A stretch of 64,000 nucleotides of DNA from positions 285,054,238-285,118,237 of the forward strand of contig CM051460.1 of the NCBI GenBank assembly GCA_028095005.1, given 5' to 3'. The notes under the pieces were generated by a model. That model ran no database searches. It was not told the DNA's origin and was given only the letters and a program-made list of their open reading frames with translations. The position numbers were made by a program, and so were the translations under genes. The DNA is from Rhynchospora pubera (lineage: Eukaryota > Streptophyta > Magnoliopsida > Poales > Cyperaceae). Positions within the stretch are counted from its first letter, which is position 1; each line of letters starts with the position of its first letter. Shown here piece by piece: positions 12,291 through 23,651 of the stretch.

Positions 12291-15200
12291 GTGATGGCAG
12301 AGAATGGCAATTCGATTCATCCTTCAATTCCACTTTTCAAAGGAGAAAACTATGAGTTTTGGCAGATCAAGATGACAACCTTGTTCAAGTCGCAAGGGTT
12401 GTGGGATTTGGTGGACAAAGGCGCTGGCACAGATGCAGAGAGTCAAAAGAAGGATGCAAAAGCCTTGTTCTTCCTCCAGCAGGCTGTACATGAGAGCATC
12501 TTCTCGAAGATTGCAGTAGCAACTTCAGCCCAAGTAGCATGGAACACCTTGAAAACTGCATATCAAGGTACTTCTAGAGTTATGGTAATCAAACTGCAAG
12601 GATTGCGAAGAGAATTTGAAACACTACTCATGAAGCCAGATGAGAAGGTGCAGATGTTCTTAACAAGGGTAAACACCACAGTGAATCAAATCAAGTCATG
12701 TGGTGAAACCATCAAGGAGGAGACTATTGTGGCAAAGGTGCTGAGAAGTTTGACTCCAAAGTTTGATCATGTGGTGGCAGCAATTGAAGAATCAAAAGAC
12801 CTCTCAAGCTATACGTTTGATGAACTAATGGGATCACTGCAGACCCATGAAGTCAGGCTCTCCAGATCATCAGAAGGATCTGATCAAGGTGTGTTTTTCA
12901 CCAAAGGTGCTACTTCAGGAGGCAGAGGTGGCAATAGCTCAAGGGGGAGAGGTAGAGGAAATAGTAGAGGTGGAAGAGGAAGAGGAAGAGGAGGATATGG
13001 CAGAGGCCAGAATCAAGATGTTGAAAACAAGAATCAACAATCAGAAAAGAAAGACAAGAAAGATTTGCAATGCTTCAACTGCAAGAGGTATGGGCATTAT
13101 CAATCTGAATGTTACAGAAAAACAAAAGAAGAAGATGGGCAAGCAGATGTCCAATGTTACTATTGTCATAAGTATGACCATGTTCAAGCAAATTGCTACC
13201 AGAAGCAAAGAGAAGAAGGGCAAGCCAGCTATGCAGAGACAGATCAGCATCAATCCAAGTTATTCATGGCATATACTAAGGAAGAAGTTGATAGCAGTTC
13301 AATTTGGTTCCTAGACAGCGGATGTTCAAATCATATGACATGTCACAAGCATCTGTTTGAAGATTTGGATACTTCTCACAAGTTGAAGGTCAGGCTTAGA
13401 GATGATAAATCAATCCAAGTAGAAGGAAAAGGCACAATTGTAGTAAGAAACAACAATTATGGTATGAAGTACTTGCACAATGTTTATTTTATTCCACAAT
13501 TGTCTCAGAATCTCCTCAGTATTGGGCAATTGATGGAGAGTGGATATTCAATACTGTTTGAAGGAAGTACTTGTTTGATTAAAGAGAGTGAAACCAATAA
13601 GTTAATTGCAAAAGTGACCATGGCAACCAATAAGTTATTTCCTTTAGAAATTTCTGGTGTTAGAGAAAAAACATTGGCAATGAAAGAACTGAATCAATCT
13701 GAATTATGGCATCTCAGATATGGACATTTGTATGTTAAAGGATTAATGTTGTTGAATCAAAAACAAATGGTCTATGGTTTACCTGAAATTGATCAGCTAG
13801 GAGTTTATGAAGGTTGTATCTATGGAAAACAAGCAAAATTACCATTCCCTAAAGGACTTGCAAAGAGAGCAACACAAGTTCTAGAAATTGTTCACACTGA
13901 TCTCTGTGGACCCATGGAAACTACATCACTTGGAGGCAGTAAGTATTTTCTACTATTTATTGATGATTTTAGTAGAATGAATTGGGTCTATTTTCTGCAA
14001 AATAAAGGAGAAACATTTGAGCACTTCAAGAAATTTAAGGCATATGCAGAAAAACAAACTGAAAAGAAGATGAAAGTGTTGAGATCAGATAGAGGGGGTG
14101 AGTATCAATCCATAGAATTTCAAAAATTTTGTGAAGCTGAAGGTATACACCATGAGTTAACAGTTCCTTACACGCCAGAACAGAATGGGGTTGCAGAAAG
14201 AAAAAATAGAACTATTGTTGAAATGGCCAGAAGCATGTTGAAAACAAAAGGTTTGCCAAATTTGTTTTGGGCTGAAGCAGTAGCAACTGCTATGTATTTG
14301 TTGAATTTGTCACCTACAAAAGCTGTAATGAACAAAACACCATTTGAGACTTGGTTTGAAAGGAAACCAGCAATTGGTCACTTGAAAGTATTTGGATGTA
14401 TTGCATACACCTTGGTTAATTCTCAGAACAGAAAGAAGTTGGATGAAAAATCTGAAAAGTGCATCTTTATTGGGTATTGCACACAGTCAAAAGGATACAG
14501 ATTGTATAATCCAAACAGCAAGAAGTTCATTGTGAGTAGGAATGTGCTATTTGATGAAAATTCATGTTGGAATTGGAAAGTAAAATCATCTGAGTGTGAA
14601 GTTGAGTTTCCAACAGAAGATGAAGAAGGAGAAGTTCAAGAAGAGATGCAGATGCAGCAGCAAATGAGTTCCAACAGCGATAATACATCAACTTCAACTG
14701 CTAGACTGAGTGACAATATGCTTGATGATCCTGAAGATGAAGGAAGAAAATTCAGAAGCATACAGGAATTGTATGAAGCAACTCAAATCTTGTATGTGGC
14801 AGATCCAACAACCTATGAGAAAGCAGCAGAGAAGAAAGAATGGTGTCAAGCAATGCAGGAAGAGTTGGCAGCCATTGAAAAGAACAACACTTGAAAATTG
14901 GTACAACTTCCTCAAGGAAAGAATGTGATAGGAGTAAAATGGGTATTCAAGACCAAGTATGGTGCAGATGGCACAATAAACAAGTATAAAGCAAGACTTG
15001 TGGTCAAGGGATATGCTCAAAAATATGGTCTGGATTTTGAGGAAACTCTTTCTCCAGTAGCACGGTTTGAAACTGTGAGAATGATACTATCACTTGCAGC
15101 ACAGATGAAGAAGCATGTATATCAGCTTGATGTGAAATCAGCTTTTCTGAATGGAGATTTAAATGAAGAAGTATATGTTAAGCAACCAGAAGGTTTTAAG

Positions 15201-16352
15201 AAGAAAGGCAAAGAAAATTGGGTTTACAAATTGACAAAAGCACTGTATGGATTGAAACAGGCACCAAGAGCATGGTATAGTAAGATTGATTCCTGCTTTA
15301 TCAAATCTGGTTTTGAAAGAAGCAAAAGTGAACCAAATCTTTACGTGAAGAAAGAAGGAGATAAGCTGCTGGTACTTTGTTTGTATGTAGATGACATGAT
15401 TTACTTTGGGACTGATGAAGGCTTAGTTGAACAGTTTAAGAATAATATGAAGAAGCAGTTTGAGATGACTGATCTTGGACTTCTTCATTATTTCCTAGGC
15501 TTAGAGGTTAAGCAATTGCCAGGTAAAATATTTCTATCCCAAAAGAAATATGCATCTGATATGCTTTGCAAGTTTGGCATGCAGGGGTGCAAGCCGTGTC
15601 CAACTCCTATGAATAAAAATGAAAAATTGTTGAAAGAAGATGGTTCAGGAGCAGTTGATTCAGCAAAATATAGGAGTCTTGTTGGATGCTTGATCTATTT
15701 GACACATACTAGACCTGATATATCATATGCAGTAGGAGTGATTTCTAGGTTTATGCAAACACCAACAAATCATCACTATGGAGCAGCAAAGAGAGTGTTG
15801 AGATATGTTGCAGGAACTTTGAATTTTGGGATATGGTATGATCACAGCAGTGATTTTGTTCTTACTGGGTTCAGTGACAGTGATTGGGCAGGATGTGCTG
15901 ACGATTGCAAAAGTACTACTGGTTATATGTTTACAATGGGATCAGGAGCTGTAAGTTGGTGTTCTAAGAAGCAATTTTCAGTGACTTTATCAAGTTCAGA
16001 AGCTGAGTATGTAGCTATTTCTTCAACAGCTTGTCAAGCAGTGTGGCTTAGAAGAATTTTGTCAGATTTGTATCAACCTCAGCAGCAATCAACAACAATA
16101 CTGTGTGATAATCAATCAGCCATTGCAATGACAAAGAATCCAAATTTTCATGGAAGAACAAAGCATATTGACATAAGAGTACACTTCATCAGAGAATTGG
16201 TCTCAAGACAGCAAGTTCAACTCCAGCACATTAAAACAGATGAACAAGTTGCAGATGTTTTGACAAAGGCTTTGGACAGGGGCAAGTTTGAATACTTTCG
16301 AGAAATGCTTGGAGTAAAGAGCTTTGAATCAAGGGGGAGTATTAGAGATTGA
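12291..16352 (+). pseudogene. gag-pol of element C, one in-frame stop
   Basis: A frame of about 1,353 codons is broken by one TGA at 14892-14894 (codon 868), where related proteins have Trp; the frame itself is unbroken from 12291 to 16352. Domains: gag with an N-terminal FKGENYEFW motif; zinc knuckles at 261-274 and 289-302; protease with D342-S-G; integrase; reverse transcriptase with QLDVKSAFLNG and YVDD; RNase H. In the integrase HHCC segment the first Cys of the expected CEGC is Tyr506, a probable TGT-to-TAT change. The last codons run across the polypurine tract into the 3' LTR. Apart from these two changes the polyprotein looks complete. Confidence 0.95.
16331..16339 (+). other. Polypurine tract of element C
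   Basis: AAGGGGGAG lies immediately before the 3' LTR and overlaps the end of the polyprotein frame. Confidence 0.85.
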
Positions 16353-16693
16353 TTCAAAGAACTAGTTCTAGAAGAATCAGTTATGTATCTGTTTTTAGTA
16401 TCAGTTATTTTTAGTTGTAGCAGTTATTTCGAGTTGTTTAATTATTCAGCAAGGTTATGTTTGTAGTGGGTTAAGTTATAGGATTAGTGGAGTTTATTTT
16501 TAGCAGATGAGAGTTTATTTAAGACAGCATTGTATTCATGTTTTCAAGAAGTAAGAGAAAAGAATTGCAATAGAGAAAAGTTTGTGTTCTGCTGATACGT
16601 TTCAATTGTTTTTTGCTTCCTCTTTCTTAACTGTTGAAGTTTCAATACATAATAGTTGAACTTTCAATATACAATTGTTTGAATTCCCCAACA
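16340..16693 (+). repeat. 3' LTR of element C
   Basis: It begins TATTAGAG, a G-to-A change from the TG of the 5' copy, and ends CCCCAACA. It is the same length as the 5' LTR. Confidence 0.95.
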
Positions 16694-17200
16694 CCATGGT
16701 GCTCTCTATGTGGCCATAACTTTTCCAAATGGTCCCAACCTTTGTGCTAGGAGTGACAAGCTGGTCTTCTCTCCAGCTGGAAATGGGGATTTCTCTCTTA
16801 AGAAAGCCTATCGGTTGTTGTGCCACAGAGATTCAAATTAGCCCCAACTGACCCCAAGTGAAAAGGAAGTGTACAAGGCTATCTGGCATACCCCTGGTGT
16901 CTTGCCTAGGGCTAGGCTATTCATGTGGAAGGCAGTGAGGGAGGCTCTGCCAGTTGACAAAGTGCTTAGCTCTAGACTGAGGTTGCCCCCTTAGAGATGT
17001 GGTTTATGTGGTCACCCTATAAAGGATGTGATGTATGTGTTGTTCAAGTGCCCAAGAGCTATGCAAGTCTGGTTAAGTTCTAGATTTGGACTCAGAACTC
17101 ATGCTTTACCTGATGGGGCTTTGGATGCTATGTCCTTCCTGCTGCAATCACTGGGGGATCCCCATGCTACATACCTCATCTCCTTAGCCTGCTGCAATCA
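16694..17200 (+). pseudogene. LINE fragment, part 2 (zinc-binding zf-RVT region)
   Basis: This continues the LINE of 11640-11902. It includes GDFSLKKAYRLL, then a degenerate zf-RVT segment reading RARLFMWKAVREALPVDKVL and CGLCGHPIKDVMYVLFKCP, with Cys and Trp spacing typical of the region after reverse transcriptase in L1-type elements. Stops interrupt it near 16,840 and 16,990. The 16-bp CCTGCTGCAATCACTG occurs twice near the end. Confidence 0.72.
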
Positions 17201-19632
17201 CTGTAAACTTTGAGTTACTCAAGCTTGTTACATGCTTAAAGATGCATTTTAGTTAGTAGTGTGACTAACTTTCTGTTTGTACCAGTTTCTGGTACAGGTT
17301 CTGTGGTTCAGGGACTAAATCGTAAGAATAAAATAAGTCTAGGAACTTAAATGTAAATTTCTAAGGGCTCAATTGTGACATACGATAGATTTATAAATCT
17401 TTGTGGGTTTTTGTGTAAGAAAGAAAGGTCTGAAATTTATTTCTGGGCTTTTATGCAATTTTGATGGCTAGAATTTGGATTCGGACGCGTTGAATGATAT
17501 CGGAACGGATTTAGATCCGATTGGATCTGTCGGACCTGTTATGACTGACTCAGTCAACTGGGTCAGGCTGACTGGGTTCAGCCAAGTGATTAGTGGGCGA
17601 GATTTTTTTTGGGCCGAATGAAATTTGAGAATTAAAGTCGGGCTGGAATTTTCCTTTGAGCCTTCTTTGATCTGTTGGGTTTTTTCATTTGTGGGCTGAA
17701 ATTAATTGTGGGCTTTATAAATTAGAATTTCAGATTAATATTAAATTCTAATTAGATGCGATTCTATTAAGCTTGATAAACGGTAGACTAAAAGACTTAG
17801 ACCCAATAATATTAGTCTAACCTCGATAGTCGAATTTTCGGGATATGATGAGATTAAGTCTGCATTTTGAACAGCTACAGTGGCAATAATTTATACAGAC
17901 TGTTTTGATCCCACAAAATTATAAATTAATTATAATTTTCTTGAGTTTAATTAATTATTTCTGAATTTTGATTTACTGTATTATTGCTTGTATTCTGTAA
18001 ATTATGTCTATAATAAATAGATGAATTCTGACTTTGATATGTTTGTTGTTATGATTGTTACTCTGTCTGTTGAACAAGCAATTATATAATACAGTACTTT
18101 AGATTTAATTAATGATGATTGGGCAAGTAACTAAATTATTAAAGGACTTGGAAAACTACGTCAAATGGTTAAGTAGACGCTTTATAGATAAACCTTGGTT
18201 CACTTAAAGGAATTATAGAATCCCGTTAACAAATCTTAACGGACCTTTAATCTATGATTGTGAACAGGGACAACTAGCGGAGCTATCTCCAAACCCGGTT
18301 AAGAAGGTGTGGATTACACGGAATCTTTATTAGAATTTTGGACAGTCGGTAATTTTAAATTCATGCATAGCATGTTGAATATTCGTTGGAAATTGCATTT
18401 TATTGTACATATAGTCAATAGAAGTCCCCAAAATAAATAAACTACATGTTGATGAATTCTGATTGTTCAATTGATAATGCTAAGTCTGATTTGGAATATT
18501 CATTTCATTATTATGCTAAGGATAATTTGGACTTAATAATAAATGATTGGAATGGTTTCAAAGAATTTATTCTATCAAAAGATAGATTTTACTAGATTAT
18601 GAAACCATAATGGATTCAGTTAGCATAACTAAATTTGAATATAACTCACTCATCCGGTGATGATCGGTTTAGCCCCCGACCTAGCCAGAGTCTTAGCGCT
18701 ATTACTACTAGGAAATTCTCTTTGTCTGCTCTGTACCAAATGGTTTGGAACCATTGGTTTGGGAACGGTTCCCTCTGATTCTGTAAGGCCTTGAGAACTG
18801 GAGTGTATGTTATTTTGTGATAAATATTTTGCTATGTTATGCTTGATTTTGTTTGTTCAACTTGCATATTTTGCAGTAGGCCAGTCCTAGGCCCTTTTCG
18901 CCTAGTGCCTACGGTATGATTCAGTTCAAATTTCTGCATGAAAATTTTGAAAAGAAAATTTTGGATTCATATAAAGAACTGTGTAACTGGAACCAAATAT
19001 CCACACTAGAAAATTTATTTCTCATCTGTCTGTTTGTTTGTTTTTGCCTCATTAATTTGGGGGTTCCAGGAAACACGAAGTCATCCTAGGCACGCAATAG
19101 CTACGTTTGAGTGTTCTTTTCTCAAGTTCATGATTTGTATCCCTAGCATAGATGCCGATGCCACTCTTCTTCTGTCCCTCGAGGCGCTGCCCGAGGTTTA
19201 TGTTTACTTGTATCTTGAGTCACCTGGTCCGACTTCTCCTAGCGATGGCATGGTGCCAGAGCAAGAACCCTCCCCGCAAGCGTAAAAGGGAGGATTCCTA
19301 TTTGGATTAGGTGATGTTGTGTTGTGTGTTGATGCTGCTGTTTTGCTACTGTTTTGTGGGGATGTGGTTTGTTGTTTTTTTTTGGTTAGTTAGTGGTGAG
19401 ATCAAACAAACAACAATAATTTGTATAATATTTTTGTGTGAAGCTGGATGATACCAATTCTCAGCTTATGATGTAAGATATAATAATGTGAAATATAATC
19501 TGAAATTTTTGTACACAATGATTTTGGGATCTGTGGCGTTCTGTTTAGGTTTGGTTGAAAAAAAAATTCAGCTAAACCGCCGCACTTTTGCCTTCTAATT
19601 GAGGATCAGAAGACGGGGGTGTGACAGTATCC
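17201..19632. other. Unassigned non-coding region, possible solo LTR
   Basis: No convincing gene is present. Phrases such as GGGACTAAATCGTAAG, and an end reading GGGGGTGTGACA at 19615-19626, resemble long LTRs of plant Ty3 elements. I could not find a matching 5-bp duplication at the two ends, so the boundaries and identity are uncertain. Confidence 0.3.
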
Positions 19633-19779
19633 TTTATATGTAGGGCTGGCAACGAGCCGAGCTCGAGCGAGCTAACCTTGACCCAAGCTTGATTTGAAAT
19701 TAATTCAAGTTTTGACAAATCGAATCGAGTTTGTATCGAGTTTCTTAACGAGCTCATCGAACTAAATTATAGTACTTTT

Positions 19780-21540
19780 TGTTGGAGTTATGTCCTAGAA
19801 GTCAATAATTTGATGACTTTCATATTAGTTTATGTTGTGGATGATATTTTATCATCTGTTCCTAGGTTTATTATTGACAGATTATTCAGGTTGAGGATCT
19901 GAATTGTAGATCTCTATGGATCATTCTATAGAATGACAATAATAAATCTAAACGGTCCATAATCTTGATAATTAACAAAGGAACATTAATTAACATGTAA
20001 GATTAGTATGCAAGTTAAGTGATGATTAAGTTCTACTAATCATAGGTAAAGAGTTACCAACTTAATTGCATATGTATATGTTATGGAACATAGTACAGGA
20101 CTTGACCCAACGAAATAAATATATGGATTGTGTTATGTATCATTATTTATTTCGTTATGATTTTGGTTCTAAGTTTGAGATGTTTATCTTTTCCACATGA
20201 GAATAGGTTCAATAAATATTGTCTACCGCTGATTCCCGATAAGGACTGCTATACGGACTTTATTTATGTTTCCTTGAATTGTGCGGGGAAAAACTAATCA
20301 TCAAGAAAACCGTATGTCCCTCATTAATTCACTTAGTGAGTGACGATATCTGTTTGGGCCCCTTAATGAAGTTGGATCGTATGCGCTCAACTAAGAGATC
20401 AACTCTAGATCAAGAAACGTATAATCTGCAAGAATGACACATTCCTATCTTGGATTATACGATGATATCGTGTGACATAAGAATCAAAATAGAGAAATTC
20501 TTTTATTCTCTTATGCAGGATTTAAATACTGTAGCAGTACACTATTTATGCGAATTGGGAATCATAACGTGTTGCTAGATACCGCTTATGATTATTGGAA
20601 TTAAATAACGATTTAATTCCATGTCCAACATAGCATAAATCCTCAAAGGATCACACAAATAGAGTTTTGACCAAGACAGTGCTTTATTTATTTGTTTATT
20701 CGCAACAGTGAAAATTGCGGATAATATGACGAATTGATTTATTAATTATGTACCGTTATAGAACGTACTAATTAATTAAGTCAAACGGGTCATATAGAAA
20801 TAAATAATAGCATAGGCTAATCCTAGAATAATTATTAAATAGTTAGTAATTATTTTGGTTCAACTTAATTTAATATAAATTTTTATATTAAATTATTGGG
20901 CTAATTTGTATATAGCAAATTTATAGTCCAAACAAAGAGCAATTGGAAATGGATTTAATTATAAGAATTAGAGCCCATTTAAGAATGAGCAAAAGGCCCA
21001 TAAATCCCATAATGGGGCCGGCCACAAGGTGGTAGGTGGGGATGGCAAAGTGTGTAATTTCTAGCAAGTTGCATCTAGGGTTGGTTGGCTATAAAATGAA
21101 CCCTAGGGATCCTTTTTCTCTCTCCTCTCTCCCTAGCCGCCACAACTCCCTTCCTCTCCCCTCTTGGTCATGCGCCACCTCCCTCCTCCTCTCTTGCTCA
21201 TGTGTTGAGCCATACACCTTCATTAAAGTTCTAATTAACGGATTAGAAGAGGGTGTTATCTTAGCATTAGCCTAGTTCTCATTGAATTTGCTACCACAAT
21301 TTCAATTAGAGAGCTTGGTATCTCTAGGTGGACTCGAGGCGATTTGGAGAAGAAGGAGAAGCATGCCATCGGTTCCCATGCCCTGGTCGAGTCCCGCGAA
21401 TACGATTTCACGGGAGGTACAAATTTTCCACCTATCTCTTTGTGTTGAATTGGACTTGAGTACTAGATCGTTTGTGTGTTATTTTAATTGGTTAATTAAG
21501 GGTAATTAGCATAAAATTAAAATTAGCACATTTTCTAACA
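19780..21540 (+). repeat. 5' LTR of element D (1,761 bp)
   Basis: It runs from TGTTGGAGTTATGTCCTAGA to TTTTCTAACA. It is related to the LTR of element E (TGTTAGAGATATGTCCTAGA start) along most of its length. Confidence 0.94.
21090..21097 (+). promoter_or_regulatory. TATA box in D 5' LTR
   Basis: TATAAAAT precedes a CT-rich stretch. The same site is at 29226-29233 in the 3' LTR, and TATATAAA is at 61943-61950 in element E. It is the likely retrotransposon promoter, inferred from position and conservation. Confidence 0.6.
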
Positions 21541-21541
21541 G

Positions 21542-21553
21542 TGGTATCAGAGC
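21542..21553 (+). other. Primer-binding site of element D
   Basis: TGGTATCAGAGC, one base after the LTR, is complementary to initiator tRNA-Met. Confidence 0.9.
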
Positions 21554-23651
21554 ACAAGATCGTACTTAAGTTAATTTGACATTTAATTAAGAGAAATTGA
21601 CTAATTAACGGATTAGTAGAGATGATGCGTTTGAATGCTGTCTGAAAATAACATTTTCTGTGTTGTTTCGCATTTTTCGCTATGATATGTTCTCTGGAAG
21701 TTTTTTTCATCTACATGAAAGTTGTAGATCTGTGGATTGTGATTCGTTTGGCGTTAGATTCATATTTTTATGAAATTGTATGGATTTATTGTGAATACAA
21801 CGGCGACTGTGCGCAGAACTAGTTTCTGCTTGTACTGTCCTGTTTGAATGGCTTGAAAGATTTATATTTTGAATATAAGTACCAGTCTTCTATGGTTAGA
21901 ACTAAATAGGACTTGAAACTCTTTCTGAGCATGTGTAGATTGTTGCATGACTCGGATTAATTTGTGGGTTTTCAAGTATGAAAAAAAGATCTTGTCAGAT
22001 CCAGTTTATTGAGCAAATCGATTGTTCTAATAAACTGTACCAACTGAGAACTCCTTTAAAACTTCTGTTTAAATGGAGTTGTTCTATTTTGAGTTAGGAT
22101 TCCAGGAAAATTAATTTCATAATTTTTTATGGAAGGTTGGACCTTCAACTAGGTTAAAGTATTTCGATCGACAGTCTGTTTCAGTACAGGATTTGTTGAT
22201 TGTTTAGCATGTAACTTGATATTATTGAACTGAACTTGGTTCTTTTCTTTTCATGGATAGTTATCCTATATTCTAAACAAGTTTTTCTATGCATATTGTA
22301 TATATAAAAACTGGATAGAAGGTTGTCTAACAGACCAAATGATAGAGAGGATAAGCTGAAAATCTCATAACGGTGTTTCGTGCACTTGTAAGAGATTTGT
22401 CTTTTTCTATTCTTCCAGATGGTGTAAGATCTCTTCTTGAAATTTTTACCGGTAATCACAACTATGATAAGGAGCTTAAGTAATTTATTTGAGAATTTTT
22501 GGAGACCAAAAACTATTGATTTTGTTGGATTCCATTAGTTATGTTTTTTGTTAAATTACTGTTCTTCTAAGTATTCAAACTAGTTGAAAACAATTAGAAA
22601 ACTCCTAGTTTGATCTCTTTCAGTTATGGAATGTTGAAAGAACTTTCTAAATGAATTTAAACAAGTTTTGTTGTTTAAAATTGAGAATTTGTGCACGGAA
22701 TTTGCTTATGGCAAACAATATGCAAAGATGCTTGAAAATCGTTAATTGGAAACAAAGTGGACTTGTATGTGCTAACTATGTTTTGTAGGTGGAAAGTGGG
22801 TTTAGTATGGCTCATGACTCAATGCCTTGTGGTTGTAAATTGAATGCATGTGTGAATGTTTGTAATGCGGTCTTTGGTGCCATTAATTAATTAATTGGTT
22901 GATTAATTTTTTATGCAACTTGTGTGGCTTGCATGCCCCTAAGGCTAGGATGGGAATAAGATATTTTCACATGTATTTTTATTTCTTTATTTTATATAGG
23001 ATTTAGATCCTTATAGAATTTAGTGGGAGGGACAAGGATTAGATTAGCTTTGCTTCATGGATGATGTGGCGAAACTAATGCAAGCGGGAGCCATACAAAC
23101 CCACAACAATTGATGAGATGCTTATATGTGATTGCTATGAATTGTCATAGGCTAGGTATGGGTGTATGCTTACATGACTACCAAACAAGTGTCACTTGAT
23201 TGATTGTCCCAAACAAAACTCGATTAAGTTAAATCGCCCTCCTTCTCTCTATCTCCTTCTACGTGTTATGATCGTTCATTGATGCATTCTCGCCGACACG
23301 GGACATCGTGTTCCATCATCCGTGTCAGGGTGTAAATCGGATTTACTAAGAGAAAATAGAGAAAGGTTACTTATCGATGGACCCTAATCGGATTGGACAT
23401 CGGGGCGAAGTTTGTGAATGTACATGAGATATTTCACAAACCAAGAATCATATGGAATGATTGGTTGGAGAATTTACTCTATCTAGTTGTTATTTTTTTT
23501 GTGTTACGCCGACGCTAGCACCATCTCAACGGAATAGGGATTTTGGAAAACCTACTACATTAGGGACATTAAATAAATGTAGTGGGAGCTTTATTTATTA
23601 TAAATAAAACAATTGCATAAACTATATGACCTTAAATTGATTTTGTTATAG
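21554..23651 (+). other. Untranslated leader of element D
   Basis: It is closely similar to the leader of element E (54,301-56,365). No open frame. It ends at an ATG equivalent to the gag start of E. Confidence 0.75.

Larger units (their letters stand above)
11903..16693 (+). mobile_element. Complete Ty1/copia element C (4,791 bp, TSD CCATG)
   Basis: Both LTRs are 354 bp. The target duplication CCATG is perfect at 11898-11902 and 16694-16698. It has a primer site, a gag-pol frame with one stop codon, and a polypurine tract. It is a different copia lineage from A, B, D and E: a compact leader, short LTRs, and two zinc knuckles. Five differences between the LTRs suggest a fairly young insertion. 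It sits inside a LINE fragment. Confidence 0.97.

Noticed and set aside
21036..21275. 79-codon frame in D's 5' LTR, also at 29172-29414
   Set aside because: Its conservation is explained by LTR identity; it spans the LTR TATA box and a CT-rich leader and has no protein features.
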